From QHCE01 sp038260095 (GTDB lineage: Bacteria > Actinomycetota > Actinomycetes > Mycobacteriales > QHCE01), in contig JBBSOC010000097.1 in the NCBI GenBank assembly GCA_038260095.1, positions 1 to 5,560 of the forward strand: DNA of 5,560 nt, given 5' to 3'. Shown here one piece after another: positions 1-5,560 of the stretch (position 1 is the stretch's first letter; every line of letters begins with the position of its first letter). Both the position numbers and the translations under genes were made by a program. The notes below the pieces were generated by a model. It searched no databases, had not been told where the DNA came from, and worked only from the letters and a program-made list of their open reading frames with translations.

Positions 1-314
1 ACGCGCTGCTCAGAGCCGAGCGCCGCGAGCCGAGTCCGCACCGACCGCGCACCGCCCAACAACCGCTCGAGGAAACCCCCAGCCCTGGTCAGCAGCGGCA
101 ACGCCAGGCGCCCTGCCGGCCCCCACTGATTCACCAGCTGGGCCGCCATACCGGTATCGACCGCAGTCCTCGGCGCCGCGGGACCCGCGGCTGGTCGAAG
201 ATACGGCTCGAGCCGATCCCCCAACCGAAGCCTGGCCGAACCCGGCGGGTTGATCGCCGCAAGCCAGCCTCCAGCCAGCATTAACGCGCCCAGTATCACC
301 GCCAACAGGGTCAC
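1..314 (-). CDS. tadC: TadC-like type II secretion system F family membrane protein (N-terminal part, cut by window edge)
   Basis: Read from the GTG at 314-312, this frame gives 104 residues before the window ends. It starts with a hydrophobic segment (about residues 2-20, MTLLAVILGALMLAGGWLAA) that can act as a membrane anchor. A proline/arginine-rich cytoplasmic stretch follows (about 22-50), then an amphipathic region (about 56-104) of the kind that precedes the T2SSF domain in TadC proteins. The GTG start overlaps the tadB stop by 4 bp (GTGA), which implies translational coupling; only a weak GGCGGG-like ribosome site precedes it. An ATG at codon 12 is possible but would remove half the anchor. 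TadB and TadC together form the inner-membrane platform on which the TadA ATPase acts. The diagnostic T2SSF domain lies outside the window, so the assignment rests on gene order, the anchor and the reading frame. Another frame covering the same DNA (10-348) gives a glycine/arginine-rich peptide and is not coding. Confidence 0.75.
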   Translation of the reverse strand, partial: MTLLAVILGALMLAGGWLAAINPPGSARLRLGDRLEPYLRPAAGPAAPRTAVDTGMAAQLVNQWGPAGRLALPLLTRAGGFLERLLGGARSVRTRLAALGSEQR

Positions 315-1180
315 GACAATACCCGCCGTTCTTGAGGTAGCTGACCAATGCGCAGCATCAGCCGATAGGCAAGAAAACTCAGGCCCGCGCCAACCACAAG
401 GAGGAACCTGCCTGAGGTTGAATCGTAAGCCTCCAACGTTGTGGCCTGAGTCGAAAGCAGCAACAGCACGACCCACGGCGAGGCCACCGCCAACCGGGCC
501 GCGTTCACCGTCCAGCCCTGCCTGGTCTCTAGCTCAGCTCGAGTGCGTGAATCCTCGCGTAGGAAGGCCGACAACGTGCGCAATAACCGTCCTAAATCCG
601 TACCACCCACCTCGCGGGCCAACCGAAGTGATTCACATACTCGGTCACCGATCGGGTCGCTCAGCTCATCCTTGAGGCCATCCAAGCTTTCAGCGAAACG
701 CCCCGTAACCCGATAGTCGGCGGCGAACGTGCTGAAAGCGGGCCGCAGCGGCTCTGGGCCGCGGGTAGCCAACGCCGCCACGGCCTCGGGCAGCGACAAC
801 CCTGCCCGCACCCCAGACGCAAGGTTGTCAACCACCTCCGGCCAGATATCTCGCAGCTCCCGCAGCCGACGGTTCCGCATCCCTCGCACGGCCGCGGTCG
901 GTGCTAGAAAACCAAAAATTCCGAAGCACACCGCCACCGAAATGCTGCGAGTCAGCACCACAACCAAGAATGTTGCCACCAACGCGGCACCTACCTGCAC
1001 CCCCAGTAGCTGCCACGCCGAAACACCACGCACTTCAGCTTGGCGCAGCAGCTGCCCGCGACGCCGCACCCACCGTGTCATTAAGGACACGGCCTCCGGC
1101 GGTTTCATCCGTGTTCCCGTATAGCCAAGCCACATCAACAGCCCACCGAGGCCCACGAGTAAACCCAAAAACAGCCCCAC
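311..1180 (-). CDS. tadB: TadB-like type II secretion system F family protein (pilus/secretion platform)
   Basis: A 289-aa integral membrane protein, about the usual length for TadB. Hydrophobic segments are visible at about residues 2-20, 57-76, 78-97, 230-247 and 257-276. Between the two clusters lies a cytoplasmic T2SSF domain (about 110-225) with the family pattern: WPEVVDNLASGVRAGLSLPEAV near 113-134, and a second helical repeat around residues 175-210 containing LRLAREVGGTDLGRLLRTL. In Tad systems TadB and TadC are the inner-membrane platform that passes the work of the TadA ATPase to Flp pilin assembly. The start is a GTG 2 bp after the tadA stop codon. AGGTGA at 1192-1187, 6 nt before the GTG, matches the anti-Shine-Dalgarno sequence well and supports this start. 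The gene ends in a 4-bp overlap with tadC, so tadA, tadB and tadC are almost certainly cotranscribed. The family is secure; the choice of TadB over another T2SSF paralogue rests on gene order. Confidence 0.9.
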   Translation of the reverse strand: MGLFLGLLVGLGGLLMWLGYTGTRMKPPEAVSLMTRWVRRRGQLLRQAEVRGVSAWQLLGVQVGAALVATFLVVVLTRSISVAVCFGIFGFLAPTAAVRGMRNRRLRELRDIWPEVVDNLASGVRAGLSLPEAVAALATRGPEPLRPAFSTFAADYRVTGRFAESLDGLKDELSDPIGDRVCESLRLAREVGGTDLGRLLRTLSAFLREDSRTRAELETRQGWTVNAARLAVASPWVVLLLLSTQATTLEAYDSTSGRFLLVVGAGLSFLAYRLMLRIGQLPQERRVLS

Positions 1181-1182
1181 GA

Positions 1183-2709
1183 TTAATCACCTGCTCCTGG
1201 CGCCGACATAGCCGCCCTGGCTTGGCTTATGACAGCTGGAGACCCGCTCGAACCGTGAGTACGGTTCGAGCGGCTGCGATCTGGGACAGCACCTTGGGCA
1301 AGCAACGCGGCAAGGTCATAGCCGGCATAGCCGAATCGCTGTGGATGCGGCGGAAATCCCCCCGCCCGCACGAGTGCACCACGGGATGTGGTGAAGATGT
1401 CGGCAGTTTCGATGATTTGACCCTCGACTCGGCCCGGTAACGCAACAATCTCCGTCACCCTGCGACGCCCGGATGCCTCTAACGCCACATGCACGATCAG
1501 GTCGACGCTCGTCGCCACAGTCGGCACCACAAAGCTCGCTGAAATATTTTCTCCAGCCAGCAACGGCAGGGTGCACAGCTTGGTCACGGCCTCACGCGCG
1601 GAATTGGCATGCAGCGAACACATGCCGGGTAGGCCGCTGTTGAGCGCAATCAGCATGTCCAACGCCTCAGCCTGCCGAACCTCGCCGACCAGGATCCGAG
1701 ACGGACGCATCCGCAACGCCTCGACCACCAATCGGCGGAGCGGGATCTCCCCGGCGCCTTCCAGATTCGGCTGACGCGTCTGCATGGCAACCCAGTCGGG
1801 CAAGCCAAGCTGCAGCTCGAACACCTCTTCGCAGCTCACGACGCGCTGGGTGGCCGGAATCGCCGAGGCAAGGCAGCTCAGCATTGTGGTTTTCCCGGCC
1901 TGGGTACCGCCGGCCACGATGATATTGAGTCCGGCCGCCACGGCAGCTTCCAGGAACCGGGCCGCCGCTGGAGTCAAGGTTCTTAAGGCAACCAGCTGGT
2001 CCAAGGTGTGTGCCCGAAGCACAAATTTGCGGATGTTCACTGCCCAGTGCTCGCGGGTGATGTCAGGAATTACCACATGCAGACGGGAACCATCCGGAAG
2101 CGTCGCGTCCACAAACGGAGTAGAAAGATCTACCCGGCGTCCGCTGTATTTGAGCATCCGCTCCACCAGGTCCTTGATGTGATCGGTGGACAGCATGGTG
2201 GTCGTGAGTTCACTACGACCGGCTCGAGCCACGAACACTTGGCCAGGCCCGTTCACCCAGATCTCCTCGACAGCCGGGTCGTCGAGGAATCTTTGCAACG
2301 GCCCCAACCCGGCAACCGCGTCGAAAACCGTGCGAGCGGTAGCCTGTGGGTTCGCTATGACTGGTTGGGTGCCACCGAACGCCTGCTCAGCATGTTCCGC
2401 AAGTACGTCGGCAATGATGTGGTGCACTACGTTGGCTTGGGAAAATGGGTCCACACCACGGCGTCGGATCTGCTCGCGAACCACGGACTCGATGAGCTCC
2501 ACCACACCAGTGGGGGCAGTCGCTACCGGCGAATCTGGCGGTCCGCTTGGTGCGGAAGCAGGTGCGGGTACGGTTGCCGCCTGGCGAACAGGCGGCTGGG
2601 CGCTCTGGTTCGCCGCGCGCCCTGGCTGGACGGGCTGCGGCACGCTCGGACGCGCAGGGGCCCATGCGCCTGGAGATGCGCCCGCTGCGGTAGGCAAGGA
2701 ATCAGTCAT
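1183..2709 (-). CDS. tadA: TadA/CpaF family secretion ATPase
   Basis: A 508-aa cytoplasmic hexameric ATPase of the type II/IV secretion superfamily, which powers Tad pilus assembly or secretion. Residues 1-68 are a low-complexity Pro/Ala/Ser-rich leader. An N-terminal domain follows (about 69-225), with the family motif GLGPLQRFLDDPAVEEIWVN (134-153). The ATPase core has Walker A GGTQAGKT (267-274), an Asp-box-like CEEVFELQL (293-301), Walker B ILVGEVR (339-345) and a His box CSLHANSAREA (364-374); all key residues are present. Conservation should end near GYDLAALLAQ (463-472). A variable tail to 508 includes a perfect DNA palindrome (1244-1273). The ATG start has AGGGTGA at 2723-2717, 7 nt upstream, as ribosome site; part of it lies in a small inverted repeat. 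This is the first gene of the leftward operon seen here. No TadZ/ssd-like gene, which often precedes tadA, is visible upstream; the next gene is divergent. Confidence 0.95.
   Translation of the reverse strand: MTDSLPTAAGASPGAWAPARPSVPQPVQPGRAANQSAQPPVRQAATVPAPASAPSGPPDSPVATAPTGVVELIESVVREQIRRRGVDPFSQANVVHHIIADVLAEHAEQAFGGTQPVIANPQATARTVFDAVAGLGPLQRFLDDPAVEEIWVNGPGQVFVARAGRSELTTTMLSTDHIKDLVERMLKYSGRRVDLSTPFVDATLPDGSRLHVVIPDITREHWAVNIRKFVLRAHTLDQLVALRTLTPAAARFLEAAVAAGLNIIVAGGTQAGKTTMLSCLASAIPATQRVVSCEEVFELQLGLPDWVAMQTRQPNLEGAGEIPLRRLVVEALRMRPSRILVGEVRQAEALDMLIALNSGLPGMCSLHANSAREAVTKLCTLPLLAGENISASFVVPTVATSVDLIVHVALEASGRRRVTEIVALPGRVEGQIIETADIFTTSRGALVRAGGFPPHPQRFGYAGYDLAALLAQGAVPDRSRSNRTHGSSGSPAVISQARAAMSAPGAGD
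1244..1273. repeat. Perfect 13-bp-stem inverted repeat with 4-nt loop inside the tadA 3' end
   Basis: CCGCTCGAACCGT (1244-1256) and ACGGTTCGAGCGG (1261-1273) are exact reverse complements separated by GAGT. The hairpin is GC-rich and unusually long for coding sequence. It encodes residues 479-489 of the non-conserved TadA tail and lies about 60 bp before the tadA stop. No T-tract follows on either strand, so it does not look like a rho-independent terminator. It could be a REP-like element, an mRNA processing or stability element between tadA and tadB, or a protein-binding palindrome. Confidence 0.85.
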
Positions 2710-2716
2710 CGAGGAG

Positions 2717-2723
2717 TCACCCT
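2717..2723 (-). promoter_or_regulatory. tadA ribosome binding site, partly inside a small inverted repeat
   Basis: Read on the minus strand, AGGGTGA ends 7 nt before the tadA ATG and is the best Shine-Dalgarno match there. Its first three bases belong to the 3' arm of the inverted repeat CCTAG-tttcg-CTAGG (2735-2721). If that stem forms in the mRNA, the site would be partly occluded. The hairpin is short, so an effect is inference. Confidence 0.5.
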
Positions 2724-2745
2724 AGCGAAACTAGGCGCCTTAAGG
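2721..2745. repeat. Cluster of overlapping short palindromes upstream of tadA
   Basis: Three palindromic elements overlap in 25 bp: CCTAG-cgaaa-CTAGG (2721-2735), AGGCGCCT (2733-2740) and CCTTAAGG (2738-2745). All are exact. They lie in the divergent intergenic region, just ahead of the tadA ribosome site. They could be operator half-sites or alternative 5'-UTR stems. No known operator is recognised. Confidence 0.5.
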
Positions 2746-2760
2746 GATAACTCTTCGGTG

Positions 2761-2777
2761 ATCCTGTGGAAAAGGAT
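2761..2777. repeat. Short inverted repeat ATCCT-N7-AGGAT in the divergent intergenic region
   Basis: ATCCT (2761-2765) and AGGAT (2773-2777) are exact reverse complements 7 nt apart. The interior contains TGTGGAAAA (2765-2773), one base from the DnaA-box consensus TGTGGATAA. A regulator-binding site shared by the two divergent units is possible, but 5-bp arms are easily found by chance. Confidence 0.25.
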
Positions 2778-2865
2778 GAGGAGATCTAGGCATTCCACTA
2801 CGGTGGCATCGAGTTGTCGCACGTTTATTTCGGAGGAAGCCGCTGCACCTCCTCGCTCAAACTGT

Positions 2866-2871
2866 CAGAAT
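2866..2871 (+). promoter_or_regulatory. Candidate -10 element for a leaderless transcript
   Basis: CAGAAT resembles the TANNNT -10 consensus and is followed after 8 nt by the GTG at 2880. That spacing would place the transcription start at or next to the start codon, as in the leaderless transcripts common in Actinomycetota. No Shine-Dalgarno sequence lies at a workable distance: the only strong one, GGAGG at 2832-2836, is more than 40 nt away. No convincing -35 element is visible. Confidence 0.3.
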
Positions 2872-2879
2872 GAACAACT

Positions 2880-3833
2880 GTGGCACAGGCAGATGATGAC
2901 ACGCCGATAGAAATTCGCTGTGAGAGTTTCCTCGTCGGTCTAGGACCGTTCACGCCACCGCAGGAAACAGCGGAGCTGTCTCGCAGAATCGACTACATGG
3001 TAGCCGAATATCGATACCTCGTCAGCGAAGTCAGAATGCTGTGCAACGCTACCCCGGTCGACCATCAACTTGGCGCTGAAGAAACCGCGGAGATTGAGCT
3101 TGATTTCCTGCGCCGGGAATTCACCGCGATCCCAAGCCAACTAGACAAATTCGTGGGAGAGCTGAGCGAGAGTCGGGGCAGAGTCCATGCGGCGGAGCAG
3201 AAACTGCTTGAGGCACTGTCCAGACTGACCCGTGTAGATGCATCAACCATTACGGCCGCTAATGCCATATCCGATTCCCAGCTTAGAGGCCGGCAACCCC
3301 TGGAAAAAGAGCTTCTGAGGCGAGCTCAAGCGCTTCACGGCAATCTGGATGGTTTGGCGTCCGCCGTCAAGTCGAATCAGGACCAGCTCACCGCCTCGCT
3401 GCGGTCGCTCCGTGCACTGCCAGATCGACTGAGCATGGGCTTTGACCCCGATCATGGGCCGCCGTGGCTTCGAGTGTTGCTCACTGATGGTACCGGCAGA
3501 CAACACGCGATGGCAGTCCCACACATCCTTGGGCTCTTCGACGACCGAGACCCTGGGACTCCCACTATGGGGCGCGCTGCTTCGCTGCAGCCATTAAGCC
3601 AGCCCGCAGAGAAGAAGAGATTCCGCCTACGAAGCGCGAATCATGCGGCGAGAAGGCACGGTGCACAGCACGATGATGTCCGGCGAATGGCGGCAGAGCA
3701 CGCTGAGCTGGCGGAGCAGCACGGCTGGGGGAGCAGCACGGCTGGGGGAACTATCAAACTGCCTTCACGCGTGCCGCTAACGGTTCGACGCCAACCAGCC
3801 CAGTCGGAAACCGAATTATCCTCGCCAGCCTGA
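2880..3833 (+). CDS. Unrecognised helical/coiled-coil protein, 5' portion of a gene split by a 17-bp duplication
   Basis: I do not recognise this family. The frame opens after a TGA at 2871-2873, and GTG 2880 is the only early start; the next in-frame candidate is an ATG near residue 40. The 317-aa product has no signal peptide or membrane segment. It is rich in charged, heptad-like helices at about residues 27-55, 66-118 (including AEIELDFLRREF and RVHAAEQKLLEALSRL) and 138-182. A short globular-looking stretch follows (about 195-222, PPWLRVLLTDGTGRQHAMAV), then a basic, Ala-rich segment (240-284). From about residue 285 the reading frame is altered by the tandem 17-bp repeat at 3713-3749, so the last 33 residues are probably out of frame and not native. 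Without one repeat copy the frame runs on into 3747-4666 as one 589-aa protein. Base composition looks lower in GC than its neighbours. Its position before an EssC-like ATPase gene suggests a partner or substrate of that system, which is inference. Confidence 0.65.
   Translation: MAQADDDTPIEIRCESFLVGLGPFTPPQETAELSRRIDYMVAEYRYLVSEVRMLCNATPVDHQLGAEETAEIELDFLRREFTAIPSQLDKFVGELSESRGRVHAAEQKLLEALSRLTRVDASTITAANAISDSQLRGRQPLEKELLRRAQALHGNLDGLASAVKSNQDQLTASLRSLRALPDRLSMGFDPDHGPPWLRVLLTDGTGRQHAMAVPHILGLFDDRDPGTPTMGRAASLQPLSQPAEKKRFRLRSANHAARRHGAQHDDVRRMAAEHAELAEQHGWGSSTAGGTIKLPSRVPLTVRRQPAQSETELSSPA
3713..3749 (+). repeat. Exact 17-bp tandem duplication (two copies plus 3 bp) that shifts the reading frame
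   Basis: GGAGCAGCACGGCTGGG occurs at 3713-3729 and again, directly abutting, at 3730-3746; GGA at 3747-3749 begins a third, incomplete copy. Because 17 is not a multiple of 3, the second copy moves the frame by two bases. Upstream, only the frame of the gene starting at 2880 is plausibly coding. Downstream, the plausible frame is that of 3845-4666, which is open from 3707. Deleting one copy joins the two exactly. This fits a recent slippage mutation, a phase-variation site, or an assembly or sequencing artefact. Confidence 0.9.
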
Positions 3834-3844
3834 CTGGAATACCA

Positions 3845-4666
3845 GTGCCGGGCCGTCCCGGTAAAAGCGCAACCGGCGCGCTGCTACTCGTCCGGCCGCA
3901 AACACCCGGAGAAATAGCAGCATACTTATTCGTTGATGGCGATACGGGTTTTCTCGACCTTTCAACGACAGGAGTAGCCGAGGACATTTTCGCCGCACTT
4001 GATTCGGTTTCCCCGCTTGATCCGATCCCGCTTGACACCGATCGCAGAACCCTCAAACCCAGTTGCACCAGATACTCAGACATTGGCAAAGCCGCCATTT
4101 CGGCAGCGCTGACTGAAGCCCTTGCTTCTGGTCTAATCCAGAACCGTCCCACGATCAAAGCCAAGCGACGTAGCGGGCTCGGACTAACGTGGCCCCAGAG
4201 GTGGCGAGAAACAGCGGATGAAGCAGTCGTCGAAGGTATTTCAGCAATGCTCAAGGCGTACCGGAGATACCTTGGCGGTGCATACGTAAGTGCCTATCAA
4301 GCTGTTACCACACCGCTGGGTTCGCTGCCATCGTGGCCAGGTAGCGATACCGAGCGTGATCCACCTTTGACCCCGAAGGATCTGGCTACAGCCATGCTGC
4401 TTCACATCCGACGCGCACGACCCGACATAGCCGAACGAGCCTTGACACGCGCTGTTACCCCTACCGCTGGAATCTTGACAGTTCTTGCGGGCACCGGCAG
4501 AAGACAGCCACCCGGCGCCCTTCAACCAGCCCTTTCTCGCGCACCGGGGACATCGGCCTCGCCTGTGGATAGCCGACGCACTACAGGGGCTAATCAGGCA
4601 GGCTTGCCGGGTGAGCGTTCGGCTAATACTCCGCGCAAAGGGCGCAACCGACGCCCACGTTTTTAA
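3845..4666 (+). CDS. Unrecognised protein, 3' portion of the gene split by the 17-bp duplication
   Basis: Family not recognised. The nominal start is GTG 3845, 11 bp after the previous stop, with at best a weak GGA ahead of it. The same frame is open back to 3707, and the residues before the GTG (TPTSPVGNRIILASLTGIPV) read like protein, so this is better seen as the C-terminal half of the 2880 gene than as a separate one. From the GTG it has 273 residues: a beta-rich start (10-40, ALLLVRPQTPGEIAAYLFVD), a helical part with KAAISAALTEALASGLI (82-98), a Trp/Arg-rich helix around 115-143 (TWPQRWRETADEAVVEGISA), and LTPKDLATAMLLHIRRARPD (175-194). No membrane segment or known catalytic motif is seen. 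The tail after about residue 218 is Arg/Pro/Ser-rich and overlaps the next gene by 56 bp. That makes its true end uncertain, and a second frame disturbance near 4490-4570 is possible. Confidence 0.55.
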   Translation: MPGRPGKSATGALLLVRPQTPGEIAAYLFVDGDTGFLDLSTTGVAEDIFAALDSVSPLDPIPLDTDRRTLKPSCTRYSDIGKAAISAALTEALASGLIQNRPTIKAKRRSGLGLTWPQRWRETADEAVVEGISAMLKAYRRYLGGAYVSAYQAVTTPLGSLPSWPGSDTERDPPLTPKDLATAMLLHIRRARPDIAERALTRAVTPTAGILTVLAGTGRRQPPGALQPALSRAPGTSASPVDSRRTTGANQAGLPGERSANTPRKGRNRRPRF

Positions 4667-5560
4667 CGTCGCCGCCGCGCCGGAGACGCCGCTAGGGATA
4701 GTGGCGGCGCGGTTACTGGAGACCGTTGGAGCCTCGGCCGCGACGCCGATGTTCACGGCGGCCGGGCCGCTGGACCTTGGCGTTACCTTGGGCGAGAGCC
4801 CGCTTCGCGATGGAATGGTGCTCAGCGTCGGCACTCCACTTCCGTTAGCTCCCCCAACGCCCGGTCCGCGGCTGGTCGTGATCAGCGGTCCGGATTCCGG
4901 CAGTTTCGTGCCGCTACGACCAGGGGTCACCGCAATCGGCCGTGATCCTGGCTGCCAGCTGCAACTGCATGATCCAGAGGTCTCTCGCCGGCACGCGGTG
5001 ATCACTCTCGACGCCGAAGGCGTGTGGCTCACCGACACTGGCTCGGCTAACGGCACCTTCCTCGCAGAAGGAGAAATCGACGACGCGGAGCTCGGCGGGA
5101 CCAGGCTCGGGGAACAGGCCATACGACTCCCGCCGCACACGCTAGTGCGCTGCGGAGGCAGCGTGCTTTGGCTGACCACAACCGACCCTGAGCCGGAGTT
5201 CGCGGCGCAGTCGCCACCGCGGTTGACGCCACTGCCTACCCGTCCCACGCCCGAAGGCACGCTGGAGCTGCTGCGACCACCGCGGATCATTGCACCTACA
5301 GTGCCACCAACGATCACCTATCCCAACGCCCCTCAGCAGCTGGCGGCACCACCCGCTCCCTGGCTCGGCGTGATCCTCTCGGTCTGTCTACCACTTGCCT
5401 TGAGTGTGCTTCTGTGGTGGTTCATGCGCGACTCTATGGGTGTGGCCGGCGTTAGCATGCTCGGGTTCATGGCTCTGACTCCCGTGTTGATGCTCACCCA
5501 AGTCCTCACCGACCGATGGGGGAGACGCCGCGCCGCGCGAACCGCAAACGCCGCCCATCA
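4611..5560 (+). CDS. EssC/FtsK-like type VII secretion-type ATPase with ubiquitin-like and FHA domains (N-terminal part, cut by window edge)
   Basis: The GTG at 4611 opens a frame that runs off the right edge; 316 residues are visible. Residues 1-76 look like the ubiquitin-like domain that starts such proteins, beginning with the beta strand MSVRLILRAK and ending LRDGMVLSVG. Residues 86-190 are an FHA domain with the phosphothreonine-binding signature: G110-R111 in AIGRD, SRRH at 125-128 and NGT at 147-149. A proline-rich linker follows (192-250), including PPRIIAPTVPPTITYP. Two transmembrane helices follow (about 251-271 and 278-298), then a basic WGRRRAARTA segment. This order matches the N-terminus of EssC-type membrane ATPases, whose FtsK/SpoIIIE domains would follow outside the window. 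In type VII systems they drive export of WXG100-type helical proteins; FHA domains can sense Ser/Thr kinase signals. The ribosome site is weak (AGG near 4596-4601). The start overlaps the preceding frame by 56 bp. A TTG at 4485 is an alternative start but would add a non-family extension. The ATPase role is inferred from architecture. Confidence 0.85.
   Translation, partial: MSVRLILRAKGATDAHVFNVAAAPETPLGIVAARLLETVGASAATPMFTAAGPLDLGVTLGESPLRDGMVLSVGTPLPLAPPTPGPRLVVISGPDSGSFVPLRPGVTAIGRDPGCQLQLHDPEVSRRHAVITLDAEGVWLTDTGSANGTFLAEGEIDDAELGGTRLGEQAIRLPPHTLVRCGGSVLWLTTTDPEPEFAAQSPPRLTPLPTRPTPEGTLELLRPPRIIAPTVPPTITYPNAPQQLAAPPAPWLGVILSVCLPLALSVLLWWFMRDSMGVAGVSMLGFMALTPVLMLTQVLTDRWGRRRAARTANAAH

Noticed and set aside
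10..348. Minus-strand 112-codon frame
   Set aside because: It is a Gly/Arg-rich shadow of tadC. The frame from GTG 314, overlapping the tadB stop, gives a proper membrane anchor instead.
2765..2773. DnaA-box-like TGTGGAAAA
   Set aside because: A single copy one base off consensus, with no cluster or AT-rich unwinding region; not enough for an origin or a DnaA-regulated promoter.
2832..2856. GGAGG and CCTCC pair as hairpin or ribosome site
   Set aside because: No start codon follows GGAGG at a usable distance, and a 5-bp stem with an 11-nt loop is weak.
2870..2896. Mini frame ATG 2870 to TGA 2896 overlapping GTG 2880
   Set aside because: Eight codons with no ribosome site at a workable distance; most likely chance, though a leader-peptide role cannot be excluded.
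2008..2910. Plus-strand 300-codon frame
   Set aside because: It lies antisense to the highly conserved tadA ATPase core and reads as His/Arg/Cys-rich nonsense; the last part merely stays open across the intergenic region.
3754..4254. Minus-strand 166-codon frame
   Set aside because: It is antisense to the 3' half of the broken gene, Ser/Ala-rich, and has no recognisable domain.
4241..5317. Minus-strand 358-codon frame
   Set aside because: It is Ser/Gly/Arg-rich low complexity, antisense to the clear ubiquitin-like/FHA coding frame.
1..5560. CRISPR arrays, tRNA/rRNA genes, insertion sequences
   Set aside because: No spaced direct repeats, tRNA-like folds, transposase motifs or terminal inverted repeats with target duplications were seen on either strand.

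Overview
The window looks like chromosomal DNA of a high-GC Gram-positive bacterium (Actinomycetota). The signs are GC-rich coding sequence, frequent GTG starts, an actinobacterial-type CpaF/TadA ATPase with TadB and TadC partners, and a protein that joins a ubiquitin-like domain, an FHA domain and a membrane hairpin in the manner of EssC/FtsK-type secretion ATPases. The genus cannot be named from the sequence alone.

Left half (minus strand, 1-2709): the start of a Tad (tight adherence / type IV pilus-like) secretion operon, read right to left as tadA (ATPase, 508 aa), tadB (inner-membrane platform, 289 aa) and tadC (second platform protein, cut by the window edge after 104 codons). The spacing is that of an operon: 2 bp between tadA and tadB, and a 4-bp GTGA overlap between tadB and tadC. 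A perfect 13-bp-stem hairpin lies in the 3' end of tadA, outside the conserved ATPase core.

Middle (2710-2879): a 170-bp divergent intergenic region with several short inverted repeats. One of them could fold over the tadA ribosome binding site. A -10-like hexamer sits 8 nt ahead of the first rightward start codon and suggests a leaderless transcript.

Right half (plus strand, 2880-5560): first, a family I do not recognise (helical, coiled-coil-rich in its N-terminal half) that is carried as two reading frames, 2880-3833 and 3845-4666. The frames are separated by an exact 17-bp tandem duplication at 3713-3749. Removing one copy in silico gives one continuous 589-aa reading frame, so this is most likely a single gene broken, or reversibly switched, by the duplication. 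Next, starting with GTG at 4611, comes the N-terminal 316 residues of an EssC/FtsK-like type VII-type ATPase: ubiquitin-like domain, FHA domain, proline-rich linker and two transmembrane helices. Its ATPase domains must lie beyond the right edge.

Together the window holds the divergent junction of two export machines: a Tad pilus/secretion operon going left, and an EssC-like locus with an unknown helical partner going right. A functional link between the two is inference only.
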